From NCBI GenBank assembly GCA_027493935.1, contig JAOSJV010000001.1, forward strand, positions 2,069,157 to 2,133,156: a DNA stretch of 64,000 bases, in the 5' to 3' direction. Origin of the DNA: Burkholderiales bacterium (lineage in GTDB: Bacteria; Pseudomonadota; Gammaproteobacteria; Burkholderiales; SG8-39). Under the pieces are notes generated by a model, which searched no databases, was not told the DNA's origin, and was given only the letters and a program-made list of their open reading frames with translations. Shown here in pieces: positions 15,978 to 26,043 of the stretch (position 1 is the stretch's first letter; each line of letters starts with the position of its first letter). The position numbers were made by a program, and so were the translations under genes.

Positions 15978-18900
15978 GGCCACCGGCGGACGCTGCAAGA
16001 ACGGCCTCCGGCGGCCTTCGCAATCCCTCTGCCAGGCAAGGTCTCGCAAGAGCGAGGTGCTGCAGAGTCTGCCTGAACGAGCTGGCGCGCGCGGCGCAGC
16101 TGCGGCATCAGGTGGCGCAGCCACTGCGCGGTGAGCTTCTCGGCGAGCGAGTTCTGCTTCAGCCGCTCGGACAGCGCGAGGAAGTCGACGCGGTCGAGCG
16201 GCTGGTCCTGGTTGAAGCACGAGAACACGTAGCTCACCCGGCCGGTCTGCGGATCGCGGTGCGGCTGCAGGCACTGCGCGCAGATCTCCTTCATCATGCA
16301 TTGCATCGGCGAGTTGATCGAGCCGATCGCAGTGTGTTCGGGCTTGAGGTAGGGTTCGAGCACCGCGTGGCGCGCGCGCCACCGCTGCCATCATCCGGTC
16401 CGATCCGATGACGATCACGCGATCGGCCGCGCGCATGTCCACCGGCTGCGCGCCGAGCCGGCCGGCGGCGTAGGCCTCCATCGCCTGGACGATGTTTCCG
16501 ACCGTCGCGAGGTCCTGCGGCCGCGCGGGCGCAAAACCCGGCTCCTCGTCGCAGCACCACACGACGACGTCTGCGGCGGCCTCGATGTTCTCGACGTGGT
16601 AGCGGTCGATCGCCTTCTTGTAGCCGGCGAAGTAGAGCACCTTCGAGCCCTGCGCCCGAAACGCCTGTCCGATCGAGAAGAGCACTGCGTTGCCGAGCCC
16701 GCCGCCGACGAGCATTACCGTCTCGCCCGGCGCGACGTGCGTCGGCGCGCCGGTCGGGCCCATCAGCACCACCGGCTCGCCGGCGGCGAGCATCGCGCAG
16801 AGGTCCGACGAGCCGCCCATCTCGAGCACGATCGCCGATACCAGGCCCCGCTCGCGGTCCACCCAGGCGCCGGTCAGCGCGAGCCCTTCCATCTGCATGC
16901 GCGTCGGGCCGGAACGCGGCGCGGTGCCGCTCACGAGCGGCGCGAGCGCCTCGTAGTTCTGCAGCCGGAAGAACTGCCCCGGCTGAAAGCGCCGCGCCGC
17001 CGCCGGCGCCCGCACGATCACCTCGACGATCGTCGGGGTGAGCCGCTTGACGGCGTGCACAACCGGCCGCAGATCGCGATCGAGGCGCGCCACGAACTCC
17101 GCGTCGGCGCCTGCGTGCGCCGGGGAGCGCTTGGCGAGCACGCGCGAGACCACCGGATAGCCCTGCTTCGTCGAGCCGAGCGCTTTGACGACGTTGCCGA
17201 AGTAGGACGGGTGCAGATCGCCGAAGAAGGAGACGAACCGGCCGTCGGCGACCCGCGAGAGCAGCACGTCGGCGCGCGCGGGCTTGGAGATCGAGAACTC
17301 GGGCTTGACCGGGTCGCCGTTCTCGTCGCACGCACGGAAGTACTTGCCGTCGACCGCGAAGTGCGCCGCATCCTCGCGCGCGAGCACCGTGTTCGGCTGC
17401 GTTCCCGCGGCGATGAAGATCGTGCCGGCCGGCAGACGCAGCTCGCCGTCCTCGGCTCCCTTGCCGTCGGCGCCGAATCGCTGGCGCCGGAAGCGGATGC
17501 CGGCCGCCGCGCCGTAGTCGTCGACCTCCACCGCGAGCGGCGTCAACCCCTCGGCGAAGACGATGCCCTCCTCGAGCGCCTTCTCGATCTCCTCGTGGTT
17601 CAGCGTGTACGACGGGCTGTCGACCAGCCGGCGCCGGTATGCGATGGTGACGCCGCCCCAGTGCTGCAGCAGCTCGGCGATGCGCGGCGCGCGGCCCTCG
17701 GCCGACGCCTTGCGCCGCTCGGCGCGGATCGCGCGCGCGTGCGACAGGTACTCCTCCGCGATCTCGCGCTCCTCCGGCGTCCAGCGGTCGCGGATCGCGT
17801 CCTCGCCGATCTCGGCGGCGAGATCCTGGAAACGGGCGAGGAACTTCTCGACCTGCACCACGTAGTAGGCGAGCGACTCGGTCGCGGTGTCGATGGCGGT
17901 GAGGCCGCCGCCGATCACCACTGCCGGAAGCCTGAGCTGCATGTTGGCGATCGAGTCGCGCTTCGCCGCGCCGGTGAGCTGCAGCGCCATGAGGAAGTCC
18001 GACGCCGTGCGCACGCCGCGCGCAAGCCCGTTCGGGATGTCGAGCGTGGTCGGCTTGCCGGCACCCATCGCGAGGGCGACGTGATCGAAGCCGAGCGCGA
18101 GCGCATCCTCCAGCGTGAGCGTACCGCCGAAGCGTACCCCGCCGTACATCGCGAACTCCGCCCGTCGCTCGAGCAGGAGCCGCACGAGCTTGAGGAAGTT
18201 CTTGTCCCAGCGCACGGTGATGCCGTATTCGGCCACGCCGCCGAAGCCGGCCATCGGGCGCTCGTCGAGCGCCTCGTACATGCTCATCGCGTCGCGGATC
18301 GGCACAAACGGCACGCGCGCGCCGTCGACGCGCATGCCGGCGAGCGCCTCGGGCAGCGGCTCGATCTTGAGCCCGTCGATGCCGACCACCTGGTGGCCGT
18401 CGTTCAGCAGATGGTGCGCCAGACTGAACCCGGCCGGGCCCATCCCGACCACCAGCACCCGGTAGCCCGAGCGCGGGCGCGGCAGCGGCCGGCGCACGTT
18501 GAGCGGGTTCCAGCGCGTGAGCAGGCTGTAGATCTCGAAGCCCCACGGCAGCCCGAGCACGTCCTTCAGCGTGCGCGTCTCGGCCTGCGGGATGTCGACC
18601 GGCGTCTGCTTCTGGTAGATGCACGCTTTCATGCAGTCGTTGCAGATCCGGTGGCCGGTCGCCGCGCACATCGGGTTGTCGACGACGATCGTGGCGAGCG
18701 CCGCGACCGCGAGCCCCTGCGTCTTCAGCATGTGGAACTCGGAGATCTTCTCGTCGAGCGGGCACCCGGCGAGGGTCACGCCGAACGCGCTCTGCTTGTA
18801 GCGCGACTTCGGCGGCCGGTCCGCCGCCGGCTTCTCGCGCAGGCCCTTCGAGCACGAGTCCTTGCCCTTGCGCGTGGCACCAGATGCAGTAGTTCGCCTG

Positions 18901-19621
18901 GTCGAGCGCACCGACCAGATCGGTGCCGGTGTCGGTAAGCTTGAACCCTCGCGACGCCGGAGGTGCCCCGATCGGATGCGGTAGGCGCTGGTTCCCTGCA
19001 GGTTCACGTTCTCCGCGGAGTGCAGCAGGTGGTGCGGCTCGACCTTCGCCGGCGCCTTGAACAGCACGCCGTTGCGCGCGGCCTCGCGGCCCTCGCCGGT
19101 GGTGCAGCGCCCAGGCCGCGTAGCGGGTCGCGAGCTCGAGCTCGCGCTCGTGGGCCGGCTCGTCCGCCAGCCAGCGCGTCACGTGCTGCGCGAACGTGAG
19201 CTCGTCGAAGCGGCCGCCGAAGAGCCGCCTGAGCTCGCGCTCGAGCTGCGCGCCGTCGATGGTGGCGGCCTCTTCCGGCTTGATCTTGTTCGCCGCGCGG
19301 CGCTGGACGAACTGGCGCTTGACCGCGTAGAGCGGCGCGAGCTCCTCGTGGCGCCGGCCGAGCGCCTGCACCTCGGACTCGATACCGAACAGCCCGGCGA
19401 CGAATCGCTCGAGGTGCGGCGCAACCTCGAGGATCAGCGCCGACTCGTCTTTCGCGGCGAGCGCGTCGGGCGCCGCGCGCGCGGCGAGCAGGCGCGCCTG
19501 GAGCGGCGCGTCGCCGGCACCGAGGCCGCGCGACGAACGCGGCGTCGAGACGCTCGAGTCCCTCGCGGCGGTACAGGTCGGCAAAGCCAAGGCCGTGGGC
19601 GAGAGCCGGCTGAGCGCTCAT
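15938..19621 (-). CDS. Large fused flavoprotein: GltD-like FAD/NAD(P) oxidoreductase plus FNR-like domain, with several frame breaks
   Basis: About 1227 residues over several frames. The first 200 or so are a helical region of no known fold (MSAQPALAHGLGFADLYRRE onward). Then come cysteine clusters CIWCHAQG...DSCSKG, AGCPLDEKISEFH and CAATGHRICNDCMKACIYQ, as in GltD and NfnB. A GltD-like FAD/NAD(P) pair follows (YRVLVVGMGPAGFSLAHHLL; PAVVIGGGLTAIDTATE), then an FNR/PyrK-like domain (RRFQPGQFFRLQNYE; VMLVGGGLGNAVLFSIGQAF), and a C-terminal cluster MMKEICAQCLQ...VFSCFNQDQPLD. Breaks lie near 19540, 19105, 18965, 18885 and 16370. It starts 5 bases after the ferredoxin stop. This layout suggests electron transfer between NAD(P)H and ferredoxin; the exact reaction is unknown. 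The extreme 3' end is uncertain. Confidence 0.8.
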
Positions 19622-19625
19622 CGGG

Positions 19626-19949
19626 TCAGCGCTCGAGATGCTGCAGCTTTTCCTTGACGTCCTTCCACTGCTCGGCGTCGGACAGCGGGTCCTTCTTGTC
19701 CGCGAGCACCGGCCAGGCCTTGGCGAGCTCGGCGTTGAGCGCGGTGAACGCCTCCTGCCCGGCCGGCACGTCCTCCTCGGCGTAGATCGCATTGACCGGG
19801 CACTCCGGGATGCACACCGCGCAGTCGATACACTCGTCCGGGTCGATCACCAGCATGTTCGGCCCTTCCTTGAAGCAGTCCACCGGACAGACGTCGACGC
19901 AATCGGTGTACTTGCACTTGATGCAGGATTCGGTAACGACGTGGGTCAT
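19626..19949 (-). CDS. fdxA: Ferredoxin FdxA (7Fe-8S type)
   Basis: 107 residues, the normal length of the FdxA/FdI type. The first cluster region is [18 protein letters not shown] and the second is [17 protein letters not shown], giving a [3Fe-4S] and a [4Fe-4S] centre as in Azotobacter ferredoxin I. The N-terminus [16 protein letters not shown] is the family start, so the ATG at 19949 was preferred over a longer frame. The C-terminal helix region ([20 protein letters not shown]) is also typical. It is a cytosolic electron carrier. The gene lies directly upstream of the fused flavoprotein with a 4-base gap, so the pair is very probably a functional unit with this ferredoxin as redox partner. 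Confidence 0.95.
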   Translation of the reverse strand: MTHVVTESCIKCKYTDCVDVCPVDCFKEGPNMLVIDPDECIDCAVCIPECPVNAIYAEEDVPAGQEAFTALNAELAKAWPVLADKKDPLSDAEQWKDVKEKLQHLER

Positions 19950-20102
19950 GGCTGAACGGTCTCGCGCACGGGCGCCGGCCGACGCTGCGAGCCCATCCCG
20001 CGGCGCCTCCGGACCGGGTGATTGTAAGCCAGTTTGTTTGGGGGGCCAACGTTTCGGCCGCGGCTTGACCCATGTCACAGCCGCCGGCGGGGCGCCGGTC
20101 GG

Positions 20103-20852
20103 TCAGTCGATCTTCCGCTCGTCGCGGTACATCACCTGGCTGCGCTTGTCCTGGATCCAGGCGTCGATCTGCTCGAGCGTCTTGTACTGGCGCGGATCGA
20201 AGCGGTCCCAGCTCGCGATCTCGTCGAGGTCTTTCTTCCACCGCTTGTAGGGGGGCTTGGCGGGCGGCCCGAAGCAGAAGATGTCGATGACCGAGAGCTC
20301 GTGCGGGATGCCGAGCAGCGGCTTCATGGCCTTCTGCGCATTCTCCTGGCCGATCGCGGTGACCCACCAGACGTTGTAGCCGAGCGCGGCCGCTGCCAGA
20401 TGCGCGCACATCGTCGAGGCGGCGACCGACTGCAGCAGGATCCGTTCGGCGTTCTCGTGGTACTGGCGGTCGAGCTCCGAGCCGTCGAGCAACACCGGGA
20501 AGGCGCGCGTCCAGCGGAAGTCGGAGGCCACGACGATCATGCCCGGCGCGGTCTCCAGGCCGCGGTAGTTCGGCGTCGGGAACTTCATCTTGAGCTTCGC
20601 GCGGTGGCGCTGCTCGTCGACGAAGTAGTCGGCAATCGCCTTCTTGGTCTGCGGCTTCGTGACGACCACGTAGTGCCAGGGTTGCGCGTTCGCGCCCGAG
20701 GGTGCGTGGCGCGCCGCCTCCAGGATCAGCTCGTAGTGCTCGCGCGGCACCGCGTAGGACGGATCGAACTGGCGCGTCGTCATGCGGCTGCGCACGACGT
20801 CCATCAGTGCGTCGTAGCGCGCGCGCTGGTCATGGGCGGCTGCATCGGCCAT
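20103..20852 (-). CDS. Nitroreductase family protein
   Basis: 249 residues. The FMN-binding segments are RSRMTTRQFDPSYAVP near the N-terminus, the family's R-S-x-R motif, and ARHAPSGANAQPWHYVVVT. The C-terminal half has LAAAALGYNVWWVTAIG and the helix around PPYKRWKKDLDEIASWDRFD, which is longer than in NfsB. Members are FMN-dependent NAD(P)H oxidoreductases acting on nitroaromatics, quinones or enoyl compounds in the cytosol. The substrate is unknown. It is divergent from the molybdenum hydroxylase gene set, whose promoter lies in the shared 180-base gap. The ATG at 20852 lies shortly after AAGGAGGG. Confidence 0.88.
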   Translation of the reverse strand: MADAAAHDQRARYDALMDVVRSRMTTRQFDPSYAVPREHYELILEAARHAPSGANAQPWHYVVVTKPQTKKAIADYFVDEQRHRAKLKMKFPTPNYRGLETAPGMIVVASDFRWTRAFPVLLDGSELDRQYHENAERILLQSVAASTMCAHLAAAALGYNVWWVTAIGQENAQKAMKPLLGIPHELSVIDIFCFGPPAKPPYKRWKKDLDEIASWDRFDPRQYKTLEQIDAWIQDKRSQVMYRDERKID

Positions 20853-20967
20853 GGGAAAGCCCTCCTTGCGTGCGCATCTTGCGCCGTACGGCTCGCGCCT
20901 GCAACCGTACCCGCCGCATGCCGTGCGTGAGCCGCGCCGCCGCGCGCGGCGCGCCGGGCGCGCGCGG

Positions 20968-20996
20968 TTGAACTGCCGGTAGCGTTCGGCTACATT
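20968..20996 (+). promoter_or_regulatory. Sigma-70 type promoter of the molybdenum hydroxylase operon
   Basis: TTGAAC at 20968-20973 and TACATT at 20991-20996 are separated by an ideal 17 bases, 36 bases before the first ATG at 21033. This is one of the better promoters in the window. Confidence 0.65.
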
Positions 20997-21032
20997 GCCC
21001 TACCGCCTGGCCGGATCCGCGCCGCCCCGCGC

Positions 21033-21869
21033 ATGGCAAGCTACCTTCGTCCCGAGCGCCTCGCCGATGCGCTGAACGCGCTTGCGGGCGCAGCGCGCAC
21101 GGTGCTCGCCGGCGGCACCGATTTCTACCCGGCGCGCGTCGGACGTCTGGTCGACGAGGACGTGCTCGACATCACGGCCATCGGCGAGCTGCGCGGCGTG
21201 CGCGCCGAGCGGGACGGGCTGCGCATCGGGGCGACGACCACCTGGGCGGATCTCCTCGCGGCGCCGCTGCCGCCGTGGTGCCGCGCGCTGCAGCAGGCCG
21301 CGCGCGAGGTCGGCGGCGTGCAGATCCAGAACGCTGGCACCGTGGCCGGGAACCTCTGCAACGCTTCGCCCGCGGCCGACGGCGTACCGGCGCTCCTCGC
21401 CCTCGGCGCCGAGGTGGAGCTTGCTAGCGTCGCCGGCCGCCGGCGACTGCCGCTGGGCGAGTTCGTGCTCGGCAACCGGCGCACCGCGCGCGGCCCGCAG
21501 GAGCTCGTGACCGCGTTCGTGATGCCGGCTTGGAGCGAGCGCGCGCGCTCGGCGTTCCTGAAGCTCGGCGCGCGGCGCTATCTCGTGATCTCGATCGCGA
21601 TGGTGGCCGCGGTGATCGAGCCCGACGCCGCGGGGCGCGTCGCGCGCTGCGGGGTCGCCGTCGGGGCGTGCTCGGCCGTCGCGCAGCGGCTGCCCGCGCT
21701 CGAGCGAGCGCTCGTCGGCGCGCCGCTCGACGCGCGCATCGGGGCGCGGGCGCAGCCCGAGCACCTGGCCGGGTTGACGCCGATCGACGACGTGCGCGGC
21801 TCCGCCGAGTATCGCGCCGACGCCGCGCTGACCCTGGTCCGGCGCGCGCTGGAGTCCCTCGCCGCATGA
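21033..21869 (+). CDS. FAD-binding subunit of a molybdenum hydroxylase (CoxM/XdhB type)
   Basis: 278 residues. FAD contacts of the medium subunit are visible: VLAGGTDFYPARVG for the pyrophosphate loop, and GGVQIQNAGTVAGNLCNASPAADG, the signature of this family. The protein passes electrons between the iron-sulfur domains and NAD+ or another acceptor in xanthine-dehydrogenase-type enzymes. It is the first gene of the operon and its TGA overlaps the ATG of the next subunit (ATGA), so expression is coupled. The C-terminal CO-dehydrogenase flavoprotein domain (residues 170-278) is complete. Substrate class cannot be read from this subunit. Confidence 0.92.
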   Translation: MASYLRPERLADALNALAGAARTVLAGGTDFYPARVGRLVDEDVLDITAIGELRGVRAERDGLRIGATTTWADLLAAPLPPWCRALQQAAREVGGVQIQNAGTVAGNLCNASPAADGVPALLALGAEVELASVAGRRRLPLGEFVLGNRRTARGPQELVTAFVMPAWSERARSAFLKLGARRYLVISIAMVAAVIEPDAAGRVARCGVAVGACSAVAQRLPALERALVGAPLDARIGARAQPEHLAGLTPIDDVRGSAEYRADAALTLVRRALESLAA

Positions 21870-24649
21870 ACGAGCCGGTCGAGTCCCGGGTCGCCGCCGA
21901 GGCCGGCGCGATCGCGTTCCGGCTGAACGGCGTCGCGCGCAGCGTCGCCGCGTCGCCGGCGAGCCGCCTCAGCGACGTCCTGCGCGAGTCGCTCGGCCTG
22001 ACCGGAACCAAGGTCGGGTGCAACGCCGGCGACTGCGGGGCGTGCACCGTGCTGATCGACGGCCGGCAGGCGTGTGCGTGCCTGACCGCACTCGGTCAGG
22101 TGGCCGGCCGCGACGTGACCACGGTGGAAGGGCTCGCGCGCAACGGCGCGCTCGGCCGGCTGCAACGCGCCTTCCACGCGCACGGCGCGGCGCAGTGCGG
22201 CATCTGCACGCCCGGGATGCTGATGGCGGCGACCGATCTCCTGGCCCGCAATGCGCACCCGAGCGCGTCGGAGGTGTGCGACGCGCTCGGCGGCGTCCTG
22301 TGCCGCTGTACCGGCTACCGCAAGATCGTCGACGCGGTGCTCGCCGCGGCGGCGGGCGAGGTTGCGCTCGCGGGCCCGCCGGCGGGCCGTGCCGTAGGCA
22401 GCCGTGCGCCGAAGACCGACGGCGCGGCGAAGCTCACGGGCGCCGAACGCTACGGCGCGGACCAGTGGCCGGCGGGCGCGCTCTGGCTGCGCGCGGTGCG
22501 CTCGCCGCACGCGCACGCGCGCTTCTCCATCGGGGATCTCGCCGCGCTGCGCGCGCGACATCCCGGACTCGTGGACGTGCTGACCGCGCGCGACGTGCCG
22601 CAGAACAGCTTCGGCATCTTTCCGGACTACAAGGATCAGCCGGTCCTCGCCGAGGGGCGGGTGCGCTTTCGCGGCGAGGCAGTGGCGGCGCTGGTCGGCG
22701 AGTACGAGACGGTGATGCGAATCGACGCGGCGGAGCTGCCGATCCGCTGGGAGCCGCTCGAAGCGCGCACCGGGATGGGCGAGGCGCTTGCCGCCACCGA
22801 TGCGCCGATCCACGCCGCCCGCCCCGACAACGTGCTGATTCGCGGCCGCCTCGTGCGCGGCGATGTCGACGCGGCGCTCGCGCAGGCCGCGTTCGTCGCC
22901 GAGGGTGAGTTCACCACCAGCTTCGTCGAGCACGCCTACATCGAGCCGGAGGCGGGCTACGCCGAGCGCATCGGCGACCGCGTGCGGATCTTCGCGTGCA
23001 CGCAGACGCCGTACATGGACCGCGACGAGGTCGCGCGCGTGCTGGGCGTCGCGCCGGCGCAGGTGCACGTCGTGCCTTCCGCGGTCGGCGGCGGCTTCGG
23101 CGGCAAGCTCGACCTCTCGGTGCAGCCGCTGCTCGCGCTCGCGGCCTGGAGGCTCGGCCGCCCGGTGCGCACCGCCTACACGCGGCCCGAGTCGATGGCG
23201 AGCACGAGCAAGCGCCACCCGGCGCGCATGCGCGCGCGCTTCGGCTGCGATCGCGACGGGCGCATCGTCGGCGCCGATTTCCACGGCGACTTCGACACCG
23301 GCGCGTACGCCTCGTGGGGCACGACCGTCGCCAACCGGGTGCCGATCCACGCCGCCGGCCCGTACCTGGTGCCGAACGTCCGCGCGACCACGCGCGCGAT
23401 CTACACCAACGGCCCGATCGCCGGCGCCTTCCGCGGGTTCGGCGTCCCGCAGTCGACCATCGCGCACGAGGCGCTGCTCGACGAGCTCGCGCAGCGCGCC
23501 GGGATCGACCGCCTCGAGCTCAGGCACCGCAACGCGCTGCGCGCGGGCCAGCCCACCCCGACCGGCCAGGTGCTGCGCGCGAGCTGCGGGCTCGCACAGT
23601 GCCTGGACGCGCTGCGAACGCGCTGGCGCTCGGCTGTGGCCGCGCACGAGGCGTTCAATCACGAACAGGCCGCGCGCGGCGGCGACGCCGGTCGCCGGCG
23701 CGGTGTCGGCGTCGCCTGCATGTGGTACGGGATCGGCAACACCGTGATCGCAAACCCCTCGGCGATGCGCGTCAGCCTGCGCAAGGACGGACGCTTTGTC
23801 CTCTACAACGGCGCGGTCGACATCGGGCAGGGCTCGAACACGATCCTCGCCCAGATCGCAGCCGACACGCTGGGCGTCCGGCTCGATGCGATCGACTGCG
23901 TGATGGGCGACACCGATCTCACCGAGGACGCCGGCAAGACCTCGGCGTCGCGCCAGACCTTCGTCTCGGGCAACGCCGCACGACTCGCCGCTGCCGCGCT
24001 GCGGCGCAAGCTGCTCCAGCGCCTCGAGGTGGGCGAGAACGCCGAGCTCGCGATCGAGCGCGGCGAGCTGGTCGGCATCGAGGGCGGGCGGCGCAGCGCG
24101 ATCCCGCTCGCCTACCTGCCCGCGGATGCGCGCGGCGACGTCGAGGTGGGTCGCGGCGAGTTCAACCCGCCGACGGTGCCGCTCGACGCCGACGGCCAGG
24201 GCGAGCCCTACGCGACCTATGGCTTCGCCGCGCAGCTCGCCGAGCTCGAGGTGGATCTCGCGCTCGGCACGGTGCGTCTGCTCGGCATCGCTGCCGCGCA
24301 CGACGTCGGGCGGGCGATCAACCCGACCCAGGTCGAGGGCCAGATCCACGGCGGCATCGCGCAGGGCATCGGCCTCGCGCTGATGGAGGAGTACCACGCC
24401 GGGCGCACCGAGAACCTGCACGACTACCTGATCCCGACCTTCGGCGACGTGCCACCGATCGAGGTGCACCTGATCGAGGACGCCGAGCCGCTCGGTCCCC
24501 ACGGCGCCAAGGGCGTCGGCGAGCCGGCGCTGATTGCGACCGCACCGGCGATCTTCGGCGCGATCCGCCACGCGACCGGCGTCACGGTGCGACACGCTCC
24601 CGCGACGCCGGACCGGCTGCGCGCGTTGCTCGCGGCGGCGGCGCGCTGA
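21866..24649 (+). CDS. Molybdenum hydroxylase: fused 2Fe-2S subunit and molybdopterin-binding subunit
   Basis: 927 residues, two usual subunits in one chain. Residues 1-165 form the iron-sulfur subunit: a plant-type 2Fe-2S site (GCNAGDCGACTVLIDG) and a second site (QCGICTPGMLM ... CRCTGYRKI). From about 175 onward is the molybdopterin subunit, with SAVGGGFGGKLD, AGAFRGFGVPQ, EDAGKTSASRQTF and the ending GPHGAKGVGEPALI, which holds the catalytic Glu of GVGE. Such enzymes hydroxylate an activated C-H, most often on an N-heterocycle or aldehyde, using water. The FAD subunit is encoded just upstream. Its neighbours (Liv-type ABC transporter, HyuA/HyuB) favour an imported nitrogen heterocycle as substrate; this is inference. 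No maturation chaperone gene is visible nearby. Confidence 0.9.
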   Translation: MNEPVESRVAAEAGAIAFRLNGVARSVAASPASRLSDVLRESLGLTGTKVGCNAGDCGACTVLIDGRQACACLTALGQVAGRDVTTVEGLARNGALGRLQRAFHAHGAAQCGICTPGMLMAATDLLARNAHPSASEVCDALGGVLCRCTGYRKIVDAVLAAAAGEVALAGPPAGRAVGSRAPKTDGAAKLTGAERYGADQWPAGALWLRAVRSPHAHARFSIGDLAALRARHPGLVDVLTARDVPQNSFGIFPDYKDQPVLAEGRVRFRGEAVAALVGEYETVMRIDAAELPIRWEPLEARTGMGEALAATDAPIHAARPDNVLIRGRLVRGDVDAALAQAAFVAEGEFTTSFVEHAYIEPEAGYAERIGDRVRIFACTQTPYMDRDEVARVLGVAPAQVHVVPSAVGGGFGGKLDLSVQPLLALAAWRLGRPVRTAYTRPESMASTSKRHPARMRARFGCDRDGRIVGADFHGDFDTGAYASWGTTVANRVPIHAAGPYLVPNVRATTRAIYTNGPIAGAFRGFGVPQSTIAHEALLDELAQRAGIDRLELRHRNALRAGQPTPTGQVLRASCGLAQCLDALRTRWRSAVAAHEAFNHEQAARGGDAGRRRGVGVACMWYGIGNTVIANPSAMRVSLRKDGRFVLYNGAVDIGQGSNTILAQIAADTLGVRLDAIDCVMGDTDLTEDAGKTSASRQTFVSGNAARLAAAALRRKLLQRLEVGENAELAIERGELVGIEGGRRSAIPLAYLPADARGDVEVGRGEFNPPTVPLDADGQGEPYATYGFAAQLAELEVDLALGTVRLLGIAAAHDVGRAINPTQVEGQIHGGIAQGIGLALMEEYHAGRTENLHDYLIPTFGDVPPIEVHLIEDAEPLGPHGAKGVGEPALIATAPAIFGAIRHATGVTVRHAPATPDRLRALLAAAAR

Positions 24650-24730
24650 GGCGGCGGCACTGCCGCAGCGCGGATTGTGTATATTTTCCCGGCAAGACGA
24701 ACGGACGCAAACCCACAGGAGGAGGACACG

Positions 24731-25936
24731 ATGGGCACTCGACGGGCATTCTTCGCTGCGGCGGCGTGCGTGCTGGCCGCCGGCTTTGCCGCTCCCGCGG
24801 CCGCGCAGGGTACGATCAAGATCGGCGAGGTGAACAGCTACAAGCGCTTTCCCGCCTTCCTCGAGCCCTACAAGAAGGGCTGGGAGCTCGGCCTCGAGGA
24901 GGTCAACGCCGCCGGCGGCGTGCTCGGCCGCAAGCTCGAGTTGGTGTCGCGCGACGACGGCGGGAACCAGGGCGACGCGGTGCGCCTCGCCGAGGAGCTG
25001 CTCTCGCGCGAGGGCGTGAGCTTCCTCACCGGGACCTTCGCGTCGAACATCGGGCTCGCGGTCAGCGACTTCGCCAAGCAGAAGAAGGTGCTGTTCATCG
25101 CCGCCGAGCCGCTCACCGACAAGATCGTGTGGGACAACGGCAACCGCTACACCTTCCGCCTGCGTCCCTCGACCTATATGCAGACCGCAATGCTGATTCC
25201 GGACGCGGCAAAGCTCAAGAAGAAGCGCTGGGCCATCGTTTATCCGAACTACGAGTACGGCCAATCGGCGACCGCCGCCTTCAAGAAGCTCCTCACGGCG
25301 CAGCAGCCCAACGTCGAGTTCGTGACCGAGCAGGCGCCGCCGCTCGGCAAGATCGACGCCGGTGCGGTCGTGCAGGCGATCGCCGACTCGAAGCCCGACG
25401 CGATCTTCTCCTCGCTCTTCGGCCCCGACCTCGCGAACTTCGTCCGCCAGGGCAACCTGCGCGGCCTGTTCAAGGACCGGCCGGTGTTCAACCTGCTCGC
25501 CGGCGAGCCGGAGTACCTTGATCCGCTGAAGCAGGAGACGCCGAACGGGTGGTACGTCACCGGCTATCCCTGGTACGGGATCGCCACGCCGGAGCACAAG
25601 AAGTTCCTCGACGCCTACAAGAACCGGCACAACGACTACCCGCGGCTCGGCTCGGTGGTCGGCTACACGCTGGTGAAGACGGTCGCGGCGGCGATCCGGA
25701 AGGCGGGCAGCCTCGACACCGAGAAGCTGATCGCCGCGATGAAGGGGCTCGAGGTGGATTCGCCGTTCGGCAAGATGACCTACCGCGCGCTCGACCACCA
25801 GTCGACGATGGGCGCCTACGTCGGCCAGATCGGGCTCAGGGACGGCAAGGGCGTCATGACGAGCTTCCGCTACGAGCCGGGCGAGAAGCACCTGCCGCCG
25901 GACGCCGAGGTCCGGAAGATGCGTCCGGCCGACTGA
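24731..25936 (+). CDS. ABC transporter substrate-binding protein, branched-chain amino acid/amide type
   Basis: 401 residues. A cleavable signal peptide is present (FFAAAACVLAAGFAAPAAAQ, with cleavage after the final AQ). The mature protein opens GTIKIGEVNSYKRFPAFLEP and has the Leu/Ile/Val-binding periplasmic fold: GWELGLEEVNAAGGVLGRKL, GTFASNIGLAVSDFAKQKK and AIVYPNYEYGQSATAAFKK. Type I binding proteins of this group bind amino acids, urea, short amides and aromatic or heterocyclic acids; the ligand is not known. The ATG at 24731 follows AGGAGGAGG. It heads a transporter set with the fused permease and two ATPases, directly downstream of the molybdenum hydroxylase, which may share its substrate. 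Confidence 0.92.
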   Translation: MGTRRAFFAAAACVLAAGFAAPAAAQGTIKIGEVNSYKRFPAFLEPYKKGWELGLEEVNAAGGVLGRKLELVSRDDGGNQGDAVRLAEELLSREGVSFLTGTFASNIGLAVSDFAKQKKVLFIAAEPLTDKIVWDNGNRYTFRLRPSTYMQTAMLIPDAAKLKKKRWAIVYPNYEYGQSATAAFKKLLTAQQPNVEFVTEQAPPLGKIDAGAVVQAIADSKPDAIFSSLFGPDLANFVRQGNLRGLFKDRPVFNLLAGEPEYLDPLKQETPNGWYVTGYPWYGIATPEHKKFLDAYKNRHNDYPRLGSVVGYTLVKTVAAAIRKAGSLDTEKLIAAMKGLEVDSPFGKMTYRALDHQSTMGAYVGQIGLRDGKGVMTSFRYEPGEKHLPPDAEVRKMRPAD

Positions 25937-26043
25937 CGGCCGGTGCGCGAGCGCGGACCGCGCGCCGGGCGCCGCTCCCGGCACGCGGGTGGCGCTTGAC
26001 GCCTCGCGTCCACGTGAGCTGACCGACCCGCCGGAGCAGCGTC

